Shown here piece by piece: positions 36,481-49,100 of a stretch of DNA of 64,000 nucleotides. The stretch comes from Arenicola marina (Eukaryota > Annelida > Polychaeta > Arenicolidae). Position 1 is the stretch's first letter, and each line of letters opens with the position of its first letter. The notes beneath the pieces are model-generated. The model saw only the letters and a program-made list of their open reading frames with translations. It ran no database searches and was not told where the DNA came from. The stretch is taken from positions 9,939,961 to 10,003,960 of the forward strand of contig OZ025258.1 in the NCBI GenBank assembly GCA_964019135.1, in the 5' to 3' direction. The position numbers and the translations under genes are program-made.

Positions 36481-37017
36481 GTGAGGTCGAGGCAATGGGA
36501 GGGGGCGGCTTGAATAACTCATTTATTACTTACTATATAAGCTTACTAGAGATAGGGAGTATCAATCTCAGACCACCAGTATCAATCTCAATGTAGATCC
36601 ACTGAAGGTCGCATGCATGTCTATATGCTGATCATATACTTTGTTTCAACCACATTGAATATCAACCACCGTGAATATAATCAAATTGTATCTTTCATTC
36701 ATTGATTCCTTCTTTCGTTGCACCGTTTCATTCAAAACACTGAAAATGATCTGTGTTTAATAGCAATAACAGTATGCACGAGCGGATGCAGGATTGTCAG
36801 GGAAAGAGGGCTGATCTAAAATCAAGTTGGTGGGGGTGCCCCCGCTTACACCTCCCACCCTGGATCCGCGGGGTTATACGAAATCCAACTCAGCAGAATG
36901 AATGGAAACTGCATCTCCTCCACCCAAGACGGTGAATGCGTAACTCATATGCTGATATGCGTCACTGGGATCTCGCCCGGTTCAACGACTAACATATGAA
37001 CATTGCAGCTGATCGGC

Positions 37018-37103
37018 CATCGGAACCTGTTACCTTTCCTATACCGAGTTCACAATGACCCATCGGAACCTGTTACCTTTCCTATACCGAGTTCACAATG
37101 ACT
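37018..37103. repeat. 43-bp tandem duplication specific to unit A
   Basis: Two perfect copies of a unit starting CATCGGAACCTGTTACC. Unit B has one copy at 55,645-55,688. Confidence 0.95.
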
Positions 37104-37106
37104 TAC

Positions 37107-37260
37107 CGAGATGTTGAGACAGAATTGTTGACAGCTAGCATGCCATTTAACGAGAAGAGTTGACAGCAGCCTGTGTGGAGTAGAACTGGCCGGGCCCGAG
37201 CGGTGCACAGTGAGTGACCTGCGCACAGCAGTCTGTCTCTATGGGGGAAGTGAACACAAA
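37107..37260 (-). other. Candidate non-coding 5' exon of gene A
   Basis: On the minus strand a sequence ending CAACATCTCG is followed by GTAAGTCATTG, a strong donor at 37,106. The same feature is conserved in unit B (last exon base 55,692, CATCTCAG|GTAAGT). The first coding exon of each gene has a conserved acceptor 31 bases before the ATG (TTTCCAG|GACGACGAGG in A, exon start 32,051). A spliced 5' UTR is therefore plausible. The 5' edge given is arbitrary. Confidence 0.35.
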
Positions 37261-37539
37261 CAGCTGACTGCATGAAGCCGCAGGTTACTTTCCACCCACT
37301 TGGCGCGCAGCGTTGATAGTAAATAGGGTAAATGGCTGCTGGTCGCAGTGGTAGGGGGAGGGGGGGTGGCAGAGGACCGACATGCGCCCCTGGAGGAGAG
37401 GGGGAGGGGGTGGAGGGATGTGGTGGGAGGGTCTCATGAGGCTCGAGTGAGACAAGGGTGGAGGGGCAGTGCGGGCAGGGGTTAGAGAGGGGGGGGCCGG
37501 GGGGGTCTGATAGGTGGAGTGGCACTGGCGACGTGGGGT

Positions 37540-37685
37540 GCGTGAGGCGGGGTGGCTGAGTTTCAAAGGTTGATTCAGAGCAGTCGTTAAGCGAGTTGAG
37601 TATAGGAACGCGTCCATTTGTGATAAGGGTTGCACGGCGGCTCGGCTCAGATGAGTGGTGCGCATTTGATGACACAGTATTACAG
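37540..37685. other. Duplicated block shared with 62,245-62,390
   Basis: Both segments carry CAGAGCAGTCGTTAA, GAGTATAGGAACGCGTCCA and GTGATAAGGGTTGCACGGCG in order. This shows that the segmental duplication resumes in unit B after the 6-kb block that carries the LTR element. Confidence 0.85.
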
Positions 37686-37902
37686 GTCTGGAAGGGTTAA
37701 ATAGCGACACGTGACACAGGCCATGGTTGAAAAATAGAACCCTCGACATTGACCCACAAATTCTGACACTGAGGATGGGGAAAAAGCGACATCGACACAG
37801 ATTTGTGAAAAAAAAACACACTGAACTATCGACATTTGACATCTGAGAATTTAGAAAAATCGATTCTGTGGTACCGGACCCCCCTTCCCCCCTCCAGACC
37901 CC
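37686..37902. mobile_element. GTGTCG-type MITE copy
   Basis: Its left end AGGTCTGGAAGG and right end CCTCCAGACCCC are inverted repeats. The body contains CGACATCGACACAGATTTGTG, matching the 4,890 element in reverse. An AGTATTA word at both flanks may be its target duplication. Confidence 0.6.
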
Positions 37903-38080
37903 CTAGTATTAGGGCCCCTGAGGGGGAGAGGGGGGGGGGGGCTGGGGGTTAGCCATGGCGCATGCCTATTTTAGGAAGAAGAAGTCTTTTGTCGCATATC
38001 CATTTTAAGGCAGCCGCAATGTCCTGTTGCCGATTTAAAAAGCCGCCATGTCGAAAGGGGTCCTCTGGGGCTCTAGTATT
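37903..38080. mobile_element. MITE with AGGGCCCCTGAGG ends and 8-bp target duplication
   Basis: The element 37,911-38,072 is flanked by exact CTAGTATT copies (37,903-37,910; 38,073-38,080). Ends: AGGGCCCCTGAGG at the left and CCTCTGGGGCT at the right. It abuts the preceding MITE. It shares GCGACATGG/TGCCTTA-type words with 30,166-30,379. Confidence 0.7.
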
Positions 38081-38699
38081 GCATGGTGTGTGTCATGCTT
38101 AGAAATGCGACCCTTACCAATACTGGTGTTAAAGCTACGTAATGTAATTAATGCTCAGTCCTGCATGTTAGCCAAGTGAAGCATTAGTTACTAAATTACC
38201 GATCATATAGCAGAAATATATTAACTTAAAATGTATTTAAGTAATTCTTCGTGCATTAGAACCCATTGATTATACGTAATAAATAGACGGGCAAATGTTA
38301 GATTTTTTCAACTTTTTTCAGGCACATCTGCTGCATCTCGTGCTAGAAAGTGTGGCTTTCTTACTTTATATACTAAGCTACGTTATCACAATTGGGACAT
38401 CGCTTATTTCAATAACAGCATAGGTCTCTATTAAATGTGAGTAACGCGTGAGCTATGCCATATACCTAAGGCGCAAACATGGAAGAACAACCTTCACATG
38501 TTTATTTTTAGCCAAAAAGTACGCCCTCCCCCCCTATCCCCCACAGTATATTTACAACGACCCCTCCCCAGCGCTTGATGTAGCGTCTGACCAGATCTGG
38601 ACCTGTTATCTGATAGCATAGCTGATAAAAGCCTTGACAAAAATACGCTGTGGTAACCATGAAACAGGAGGTAAATAAACAACCCGGCGACACAACACT
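38081..38699. other. No supported gene
   Basis: AT-rich DNA in unit A. No open frame, repeat or site that I can support. Confidence 0.4.
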
Positions 38700-40330
38700 G
38701 GTCTGTGAGGGTCAGCGAAAATGACGGCGGTCTGTGAGGGTCAGCGTGAGGACTGGTTTGTGAGGGTTTGTGGGTGTCAGCATGAGGACTGGTCTGTGAG
38801 GGTCAGTGGGGGTCAGCGTGAGGACTGTGGTCTGTGAGAGTGTGTGGGGGTCAGCGTGAGGACTGTGGTCGTGAGGGTCTGTGAGGGTCTGTGAGGGTCA
38901 GAGTGAGGTCTGTGAGGGCCTGTGGGGGTCATCGTGAGGACTGTGGTCTGTGAGGGTCTGTGGGGGAGGTGGGGGAGGCATGAGGACGGTGGTCTCTGAG
39001 GGTCTGGGGGTCAGCATGGGGACTGTGGTCTGTGAGGGCCTGTGAGGGTCAGCGCGAGGACTGGTCTGTGAATATCTGTGAGGGTCAGCGTGAGAACTGT
39101 GGTCTGTGAGGGTCAGCGTGAGGACTGTGGTCTGTGAGGGTTAGTGCGAGGAATGTGGTCTGTCGGTGTCTGTGAGGGTCAGCATGTGGACTGTGGTCCG
39201 TGAGGGTAAGCGTGAGGACTGTGGCTTGTTAGTGTCTGTGAGGGTCAGCGTAAGGACTGGTCTGTGAGGGTCTGTGAGGGTCAGCATGTGGACTGTGGTC
39301 CGTGAGGGTAAGCGTGAGGACTGTGGCCTGTTAGTGTCTGTGAGGGTCAGCGTAAGGACTGGTCTGTGAGGGTCTGTGAGGGTCAGCCTGAGGACTGGTC
39401 TGTGAGCGTCTGTGAGGGTCAGCGTGAGGACTGGTCTGTGAGGGTCAGCTTGAGGACTGGTCTGTGAGGGTCAGCGTGAGCACTGTGGTCTGTGAGGGTT
39501 AGCCTGAGGACTGTTCTGTGAGGGTCTGTGAGGGTCAGCGTGAGGACTGGTCTGTGAGGGTCAGCGTGAGGACTGTGGTCTGTAAAGGTCTGTGAGGGTC
39601 AGAGTGAGTAGTGGTCTGTGAGGGTCTGTGAGGGTCAGCGTAGGACTGGTCTGTGAGGGTCTGTGAGGGTCAGCTTGAGGACTGGTCTGCGAGGGTCAGC
39701 GTGAGGACTGCGGTCTGTAAAGGTCTGTGAGGGTCAGCGTAAGACTAGTCTGTGAGGCTCTGTGAGGGTCAGCTTGAGGACTGGTATGTGAGGGTCAGCG
39801 TAAGACTATGGTCTGTGAAGGTCTGTGAGGCTAAGCTTGAGGACTGGGGTCGGTGAGGGAATGTGAGGGACTGTGAGGGTCAGTATTAGGACTGTGGCCT
39901 GTTAGTGTCTGTGCGGGTCAGCGTAAGGACTGGTCTGTGAGGGTCTGTGGGGTCAGCATGAAAACTGTGGTCTGTGAGGGTCTGTGAGGGTCAGCATGAG
40001 GACTGTGGTCTGTGAGAGTCTGTGAGGGTCAGCATGAGGACTAGTCTGTGAGGGTCTGAGGGTCAGCATGAGGACTGTGGTCTGTGAGGGTTTGTGAGGG
40101 TCAGCATGAGGACTGTGCTATGTGAGGGTCTGTGAGGGTCAGCGTGAGGACTTGTCTGTGAGGGTCTGTAAGGGTCAGCGTGAGGACTGTGGTCTGTGAG
40201 GGTCTGTGAGGGTCAGCGTAAGGACTGGTCTGTGGGGGTCAGCGTGAGGACTGGTCTGTGAGGGTCTGTGAGGGTCAGGGTGTGGACTGGCCTGTGACGG
40301 TCAGCGAGGGACTGGCCTGTGACGGTCAGC
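38700..40330. repeat. GT-rich minisatellite with GGTCTGTGAGGGTCAGCGTGA-type units
   Basis: About 1.6 kb of interleaved short words GTCTGTGAGG, GTCAGCGTGAG and GACTGTG in variable order, with periods of roughly 20-40 bp. It was not found at the matching place in unit B, where a different array lies at 62,480-63,790. Confidence 0.92.
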
Positions 40331-40439
40331 GAGGGTCAGGCTGTTCTAGGCTGAGGGGGTCTGTGACGGGGATGGGAACCGGGTCGACGGGTTACCCGGG
40401 GTGTGCACTGAAGCGACTCGGGGTCGAGCACAGGCTGCA

Positions 40440-40565
40440 GCGAGGGTCGGAGTTGGAGTTAAACTGGGGGTTGGAGTGGGCTTGGAGTGGGGTTGGAGTG
40501 GGGTTAGAGTGGAGTTGGAGTGGGGTTGGAGCGGGGGTTGGAGCGCGGATTAGAGTGGGGTTTGC
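40440..40565. repeat. TTGGAGTGGGG short repeat
   Basis: About ten copies of a 10-12 bp GTTGGAGTGGG word. Confidence 0.85.
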
Positions 40566-40859
40566 AACGTCGGACTTCAGACACATCGCATCATTGAGCT
40601 TACCTCCGGGTTTGAATCGCTTAGCCGATAAAATCGCCATCCCCCACCCCACCCCTCCTCCCCCCCGCTCCGGACTCCCAGACACACAGGCACATTTGAA
40701 AAAAAAAATCCTTTAGCCAGTCCACCCGAGCCGTGGAGCACGCAGTCAACCCTAACGCGATATATATAAATATATAGCGTCTTTTAATATGGCAGGCTAT
40801 TTCAAAATGCATTGTCTATTTTTTAATGATTTTTTTTCCATTGCGTAATACAATTAATG

Positions 40860-42745
40860 TTTGAAGACGCATCATGACAAAGCTCATCATTTTATTCACA
40901 TATTAAAACCATTACACAAATATCCAGACGACTGATATGGGCGTGACCTCAGTCAGCTAGCTAACGAATTTAACGAACAGATGTCTGCACAATGTAGTGT
41001 GCATCATGAACGCGCATGTACAACATCACAGATCTATACAACATGACAGTTTGTACAACATAACAGTGTACAACAGCCCACATTGTGTACAATGTTCACA
41101 GCATTACACGTAATGTACTTCCCAGCACGCAAGTTGTACACACAAGATTTCGAAATTTTACGTCCAATCCTTGCATTTTGCAATTACATCATTTGTACCA
41201 TATGTCGCAATGTAATATGTCATTTGTACAATATGTCGCAATGTAATACGTCATTTGTACAATATGTCGAAATTTAAAAAGGTCGTTTGTAAAATATGAC
41301 GCAATGCATTCATGTAAACCGTACATTCCGTAATGTAATTGCGTAATCTGCACATGATGTCGTACTGTTTTTACGTAATCTGGTCACATTGCATTTTAAT
41401 TACGCAATCTGAATATCTCACAATACAAGTACGTATTTTGTCGCACTGCATGTTAGAGTAGTACTATACGTCCTTTGTACAACATCTCGCAAATGTAAGT
41501 TCGTACTTTGTACACGTCACAATCAAATTACATTCAGTCCATTATTAAAATTGTGCCTACTGTGAGAAACAAGTGCGTATATGATGAATTAATTAGAAGC
41601 ATGACTGTCAAAAACCATCAATTACATATTGTTTTCATGATGTCTGATTTTTCAGGTAACATTGTCCTAGCGTTGTGAAAATGTCCACCCCCTACATCTC
41701 GCCATTTTGTATTGATAACAACGGCTACACGCAGCCAATGTTTATTAGTCACTACAGATGGCACAGGTTTCAATTTTAAGGACTATAGGCCAGAAAATAT
41801 TAGTTCAATGTATGCGACAAACGTTGCAACAAAGTTGTCATGATGTTAACTTTGAGGTGACGTGATTACAACCAAAAACCAACGTTGTTCGAACGTTGAG
41901 TTTGCTTGGCTTCGCGTTATGCGAGATTTGATCTGTGTATACTGTTCTGAATGTTATGGAAGGAATGTAGTATGATTCCCTACGTGTCCTACGATGTGTC
42001 AGGATAGAAGTCTGGAATGTGGAGTCCAGTGTCCAGGGTAGATTTTTCTCAGTGTCTAATGTCAATTTTCCGTGTCTCTTTTTGGCTAAGTTCAGTGTAT
42101 TTTTTCGAAAATCTGTGTCGATGTCGCTTTTTCAGATCTTCAGTGTCGAAATTTGGGGGTCAGTGTCGAATGTAGATTTTTCAAATATGCCTGTGTCGCG
42201 TGTCGCAGTTTACCCCTTCCAGACCCCTCGGGATGATTGGTGTAATGATATAGCATGAGGAGTCTCGCCGTACCGGATCACAACGTCACCGTACACCGAC
42301 GCTATAACGTTAGTGTCGACAACGGCCAATGTGAACGCTTAAGATAATCGCTATATCAGGTTATACAGGATATAAATCCATTTGTTATTCGCAATATGTT
42401 TAAGCGCCCAAACAGAATAAATACATTTGCTATTGCCCCTTCGTCCAGTAGATATACGTACGCGATAACTATGACGTTTGGTCACGTGACCCCAGTCACA
42501 TGACACCAGATCTTCTGTACGGAAGCGACTGAAAGCCGTTCATATATACACGCGGCAACAATTAGGGGACGAAGGTTAACTGTCACGTGAACGAATCGAA
42601 GCGATGGAACTCTGACGTCATGGTATCCCTTCACGTACTCGGCGTTCCACAGGTGTGTGCTTCGTGCGAGTTCGAACCCCCAACTGCAGAAGTTTGTTTC
42701 AGGAAAACTAGAAGCACCTTGGGGTCGCCATCGATATACCCTTGG
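40860..42745. other. Spacer between the two duplicated units
   Basis: No gene seen. A 32-bp repeat (TCATTTGTACAATATGTCGC) occurs three to four times at 41,183-41,300, inside a tract rich in TGTACAA words (41,020-41,500). It also holds the MITE copy at 42,028-42,231. Confidence 0.5.
42028..42231. mobile_element. GTGTCG-type MITE copy
   Basis: Collinear with 4,900-5,119: CAGTGTC, AAAATCTGTGTCGATGTCGC, TTTTTCAGATC and CCTTCCAGACCCC occur in the same order. The left end is degraded, and I saw no clear target duplication. Confidence 0.65.
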
Positions 42746-42749
42746 CTAA

Positions 42750-43186
42750 TCCCCCCCCCTCCACCCCCTCTCCCTATATGGCGTGTATGTCCATCTCAGT
42801 CTTGTGGGGGGCTGGTCTCTGGCCTGGGGTTGGCTAGCCGCCCCCCCTACCCCCCCCCCCCCCTCCACCCCCTCTCCCTATGTGGCGTGTATGTCCATCT
42901 CAGTCTTGGGGGCGCTTGTCTCTGGCCTGGGGTTGGCTAGCCCCCCCCCCACCCCCGCCCCCCTCCACCCCCTCTCCCTATGTGGCGTGTATGTCCATCT
43001 CAGTCTTGTGGGGGGCTGGTCTCTGGCCGGGTTTTGGCTATCGCCCCCCCCCCCCTCCCCTCCACCCCTTCTCCCTATGTGGCGTGAATGTCCATCTCAG
43101 TCTTGGGGGCGCTTGTCTCTGGCCTGGGGTTGGCTAGCCGCCCCCCCTACCCCCCCCCCCCCCCCGCCCCCCTCCACCCCCTCTCC
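42750..43186 (-). repeat. Four duplicated copies of DHRS11-like terminal exon (unit B)
   Basis: The coding part of exon 7 of gene B is repeated downstream of its stop at about 42,773-42,837, 42,880-42,941, 42,975-43,038 and 43,072-43,137. C-rich linkers separate the copies, with a period of about 100-115 bp. Proline-rich plus-strand frames here are antisense shadows. Confidence 0.88.
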
Positions 43187-46100
43187 CTATGTGGCGTGTA
43201 TGTCCATCTCAGTCTTGGGGGCGCTTGTCTCTGGCCTGGGGTTGGCTGTCATCACCACATCGTGCACCTGTAACACAGACCGCATGTGGAAGATAACAAC
43301 ACGTGTAAGCGCCGCAGCAATCTCATATATATATATACATTACTTACAAAATCGCACACTGTTTCGTTAATTAATGAGTTCACGATATCCAAAATGATAC
43401 AATGAGTGATAATGAACACACTCAACACAGCAGAGGCGGTCATAGTTCCTTGTCCGACCCTCTCACGTTAAATAAAAACTCCACAAGTACTTCACTAACT
43501 CCCTTAATATCGCTATCTGCACCGTGGTCTCAAACTGAATGCTGCTAGAGACGCCGGTAAAATCCACTGGTGACGTCAATCCCTTGTTCGCCCACAACAT
43601 CATTTTAATTTAATATAGCGTGTTTGAGTCATAAGGATGAAGATTTTATATAAGTTAACGTTCTCGGAAAACGACATTACCGGATAACAATTGGTCCTCG
43701 GGTAATGTCGTCTTCCTTGCACATTAAGTTACACAAATCCCCCAGATGGCGGGGCAGGTGGGTGGGGATTGGTCACTAACCTGCACGTGGCTGGGAGCAG
43801 TCAGCAGGTACATCAGGGCGTCCACCACGTCCTTGACGTCCAGGTGCTGTAACATAGGACACCATTGTCACATTATGCGACTTTTAAAACACATTGCGGT
43901 CTTGTCGATTTACCTGAAGGCGACGGCAATATGCAGTTCACTGGTTTTAAGCTGGCCGCCTGAATGGGGCCTGTTACCGGGACCTGCTATGGGTAACTAT
44001 CACATCAATATATCACACAAGTTAGAGGCCAAAGCTACAAGATACGAACAGTATTATACAAGAGGCCAGCAACACAATCATGCCGACTGATGAATCCCAC
44101 TCAAGTGACGGAAGTGACTGACGTGACTGAGGCGACTGCAGTGACTGAAGTGACTGAAGTAACTGAGGTGACGAGGTAACTGAAGTGACTGAGGCGGCTG
44201 AAGTGACTGAAGTGATTGAGGTGACTGAAAGGATTGAGGTGACTGAAGTGACTGAAGTGACTGAGATGACTGACTTGGTTGAAGTGACTGAGGTGACTGA
44301 AGTGACTGAGGCGACTAAAGTGACTGAGGTGACTGCAGTGACTGAAGTGATTGAGGTGACTGAGATGACTGAAGTGATCGAGTTGACTGAGATAACTGAA
44401 GTGATTGAGGTGACTGAGATGACTGAAGTGATTGAGGTGACTGAGGTGACTGAGATGACTGAGATGACTGAAGTGATTGAGGTGACTGAGAGGACTGAAG
44501 TGATTGAGGTGACTGAGATGACTGAAGTGACTGAGGCGACTGAAGGGACTGAAGTGATTGAGGTGACTGAGATAACTGAAGTGATTGAGGTGACTGAGAT
44601 GACTGAAGTGACTGAGGTGACTGAAGGGACTGAAGTGATTGAGGTGACTGAGATAACTGAAGTGACTGAGGTGACTGAGATAACTGAAGTGACGACGCGA
44701 CTGAAGTGACTGAGGTGACGAGGTGACTGAAGTGACTGAGGCGGCGGAAGTGACTGAAGTGATTGAGGTGACTGAAGGGATTGAGGTGACCGAAGTGACT
44801 GAAGTGACTGAAGTGACTGAGATGACTGACGTGGTTGAAGTGACTGAGGTGACTGAAGTGACTGCGGCGACAAAAGTGACTGAGGTGACTGCAGTGACTG
44901 AAGTGATTGAGGTGACTGAGATGACTGAAGTGATCGAGGTGACTGAGATAACTGAAGTGATTGAGGTGACTGAGATGACTGAAGTGACTGAAGTGATTGA
45001 GGTGACTGAGGTGACTGAGATGACTGATGTGATTGAGGTGACTGAGATGACTGAAGTGACTGAAGTGATTGAGGTGACTGAGGTGACTGAGATGACTGAT
45101 GTGATTGAGGTGGCTGAGATGACTGACGTGACTGAAGTGATTGAGGTGGCTGAGGTGACTGAGATGACTGATGTGATTTAGGTGACTGAGATAACTGAAG
45201 TGATTGAGGTGACTGAGGTGACTGAGATGACTGATGTGATTGAGGTGACTGAGATGACTGAAGTGACTGAAGTGATTGAGGTGACTGAGGTGACTGAGAT
45301 GACTGAAGTGATTGAGGTGACTGAGATGACTGACGTGGTTGAAGTGATTGAGGTGACTGAGGTGACTGAGATGACTGAAGTGATCGAGGTGACTGAGATA
45401 ACTGAAGTGATTGAGGTGACTGAGGTGACTGAGATGACTGAGATGACTGAAGTGATTGAGGTGACTGAGATGACTGATGTGATTGAGGTGACTGAGATGA
45501 CTGAAGTGACTGAGGGGACTAAAGAGACTGAAGTAATTGAGGTGAATGAGATAACTGAAGTGATTGAGGTGACTGAGATGACTGAAGTGAGTGAGGCGAC
45601 TGAAGGGATTGCAGTGATTGAGGTGACTGAGATAACTGAAGTGACTGAGGTGACTGAGATAACTGAAGTGATAGAGGTGGCTGAGGTGACCGAGATGACT
45701 GAAGTGACTGAAGGTATTGAAGGAACTGAAGTGATTGAGGTGACTGAAGGGATTGAGGTGACTGAAGTGACTGAAATGACTGAAGTGACTGAGATAACTG
45801 ACGTGGTTGAAGTGACTGAGGTGATTGAAGTGACTGAGGGGACTAAAGTGACTGAGGTGACTGTGGTGCCTGAAGTGACTAAAGTGATTGAGATAACTGA
45901 AGCGATTGAGGGGACTGAGATGACTGAATTGGTTGAGGTGACTGAAGTGACTGAGATAACTGAAGTGATTGAGGTGATCTGAGCAACCTGAAGCTATGAT
46001 TTATGACTAGCCTTGCAGGGGCGGATTCGACTGAGGTGACTGAGATAACTGAAGTGATTGAGGTGACTGAGGTGACTGAAGTGACTGATGTGACGAGATA

Positions 46101-49100
46101 ACTGTAGTGACTGAAGTGACTGATGTGACTAGGTGACTGAAGTGACTGAGATGACTGAGATGGCTAAAGTGATTGGGGTGACTGAGATGACTGAAGTGAT
46201 TGAGGTGAGTGAGATAACTGAAGTGACTGATGTGACTGAGGTGACTGAAGTGACTGATGTGACGAGGTGACTGAAGTGACTGAAGTGACTGAGATGACTG
46301 AGATGGCTGAAGTGATTGAGGTGACTGAAGTGACTAAAGTGACTGAAGTGACTGAGGAGTCTACCATGGCCACTTACCACTCGGTCCTGGTAATACACGT
46401 CAGTCTCGTGGTCAGTCAAGTTGTCCATCCGCTTCCGGATTTCTGTCTTCACCATTCCGGGAGAGATCTGCTGCTCGGGGTCAAGGAGAGCGTTGTAACG
46501 GTTAGAGTGACCATGTGTGTGGGATGCGGGGGGCGTTGGGGGGGGGGCAGTCACACAGACGACGCGTGGGGTACAGATATTGCGTATGACGAGGCGTACG
46601 GAAGGAGAGGGGGGGGGGTCACACAGACCACGCGTGGGGTACAGATACTGCGTATGACGAGGCGTGTGGAAGGAGAGGGGGGGGGTCACACAGACCACGC
46701 GTGGGGTACAGATACTGCGTATGACGAGGCGTGCGGAAGGAAAGGGAGGGGGTCATACAAACCACGCGTGGGGTACAGATACTGCGTATGACGAGGCGTG
46801 CGGAAGGAGAGGGGGGGGGTCACACAGACCACGTGTGGGGTACAGACCACGTGTGGGGGGGGGAGCAGACATTCCGTGAGTCGGTGACTGGGGGTTGGAT
46901 GGCTTTTCGATGGCAACATACGTACAGGTCTATGGTTACACCTTGGAGCCTATAAGCTAGGTTATGCACAGTAGTAGACGTGGCCGTCTCGGATATGGTA
47001 ATCCTACCAAGTTTTCTCCCGGAATAACCATTTGTGACACGTGGTCGTCACGTTATGACACTTCACGCGGTAAGAATATAAAATATCGCCTTGAATTGAA
47101 AGTTTCTTAAACTATTTTTATCGCACTGATTACTTACGGACCAAAATGGTTTGTCCCTGATATGCGACGATACATACCGACACCCGGATGTTAGACTTGT
47201 GTTCCCTGAGCTCTGACCGAACGCCCTCAGTCAGGGCAGTCAGGGCGAACTTTGTGGCGCAGTAGAACTTTATGTCCGGTCTCCTGCTCACGTGGTGACC
47301 AGCACCGCTGGAATGCGGGAGACAGAGGTCACTACCTCAGACATAGGTCACTACCTCAGACAGAGGTCACCACCTCAGTCAGAGGTCACCACCTCAGACA
47401 GAGGTCACCACCTCAGACAGAGGTCACCACCTCAGTCAGAGGTCACCACCTCAAACAGAGGTCACCACCTCAGACCGACTGAGACACTGGGATATATTAT
47501 CAGCCCAATGCTGTTTAAAAGTAAACTATTTATCGTTTACCAACGATTTACCATGGATACAAATAAAAGGTTCGATGATACTAGTCTTTACATGATTTAT
47601 ATCCTCAGTCACATCGGGTACGGGGCATGGTGATGGTTTCCCCTGCACTGGACCCAATCTCCCCTCAAGGGGCGTTTCGCTTTAGCTATAGTCCCTCTGT
47701 CCCACGTCAAATTTAACCATCAGAATTATCCTTCATACACGAAACTTGAATCTAATGATTCAATTTTCAATCGAATTTCAATTGAATCTAATCGAAGATA
47801 TCCTCGAATTTTGGCATCAAATACATCATTATTTAGCATTTACTACGGTACTGGTACCGTTTGTAGCAGCTGCTACAAAACATCTGGAGCAGTTCGATGT
47901 TATAGCACTGGCGGAAACATGGACTAAAAACGATGAGGATATATCTGATTTCCTGAACGGATATCAGTGTTTTTGTGTTCACGGCACGCGAAGATCCAGG
48001 TTCGGTCGTTACCCAGGAGGTGTCACTGTCTTTATACGTGATAACGTTTGTAAGTACTGCAAGTTATTGAAAAAGAGTGAATACGATATATTCTTTCTTC
48101 TGGATAAGTGTTACTTAGCAACTGCAAAACATGTTATCTGTGCTTTTATGTACATACCGTGTGAAGATTCTACCTTTAACAATAATAGAGATGAGGAAAA
48201 CGATATCACTGAATTTCAGGAAGAACTGACAAGTATTATAGTAGAAAACGAAGAGTGTTCCGTTTTTTTAGCAGGTGATTTTAATGGACGAACTGGGGAA
48301 TTGCCAGACTACATTATTGACGATGATGTTTCATTCTTTCCAAATTGTGACTGGTATAGGGAAGACACTTTTGACATTGATCGTAAATCTAAGGATAAAA
48401 ATGGCCGTGTGAATAAGTTTGGTTTATCTCTAATCGAAATGTGTAAAACAATAGGCACACATATTTTGAATGGTAGAACAAGAAGTGACCCAAACGGAGA
48501 ATACACATTCTGTTCCACTAATAGGTGTAGCGTCGTAGATTACATGCTGGCATCGACTGAGATCTTTCATAAATTTGACTTCAAGGTCGGTTCGATCGGT
48601 ACATCAGATCATTTTCCCATAGAGGCAACCATTAAATGTATTGTAACTTTTAAGGTTGACAATGACAACAGTCCTACCGAGTACGTACAGTATAGGTGGA
48701 AAGAAAATAATAGGCAGGAATTCTGTGAAAGCCTCGCGGAGAACTGTCAAAGTATATATAGTACTTTTCAGAATGCCGTGGCTAAAAAATGATGTTAACA
48801 AAGCGGCTGTCATAATTGGTGATGTCATAACGCGGGCAGCAACGAATATGAAAAAGCAATGTGTCTCGCGGACAAAAATAACACGTACATGGGAATGGTG
48901 GGACAACGATTGTGAAGCAGCTAAGAGAAGGAAAAATAGTGCATTGCGTAAATTGCGACAAGAAAGGACCGATATAAACCTGAATGTATACATAAGAAAC
49001 AAGAAATGCTTTAAGGAATTATGCGGCGTTAAGAGGGAGAAATTTAAGAAAAGAATGTCAGAGCGTTTATTACAAGCCAAGGATAACCCCAAGGAGTTTT

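Noticed and set aside
34544..36596. Six long open frames (510-573 codons) on both strands
   Set aside because: All six frames are open at once because the repeat unit lacks stop triplets. Proline/histidine or glycine/arginine repeats follow from this. None shows coding evidence.
42587..43370. Proline-rich plus-strand frames containing repeated SQSWGRLSLAWGW peptide
   Set aside because: They are the antisense of the duplicated terminal exon of gene B plus C-rich linkers.
44185..45982. Plus-strand open frames of repetitive Thr-Glu-Val peptide, about 600 codons in total
   Set aside because: They are an automatic result of a 9-bp repeat in the antisense of intron 5 of gene B, with no start context or splice signals of their own.
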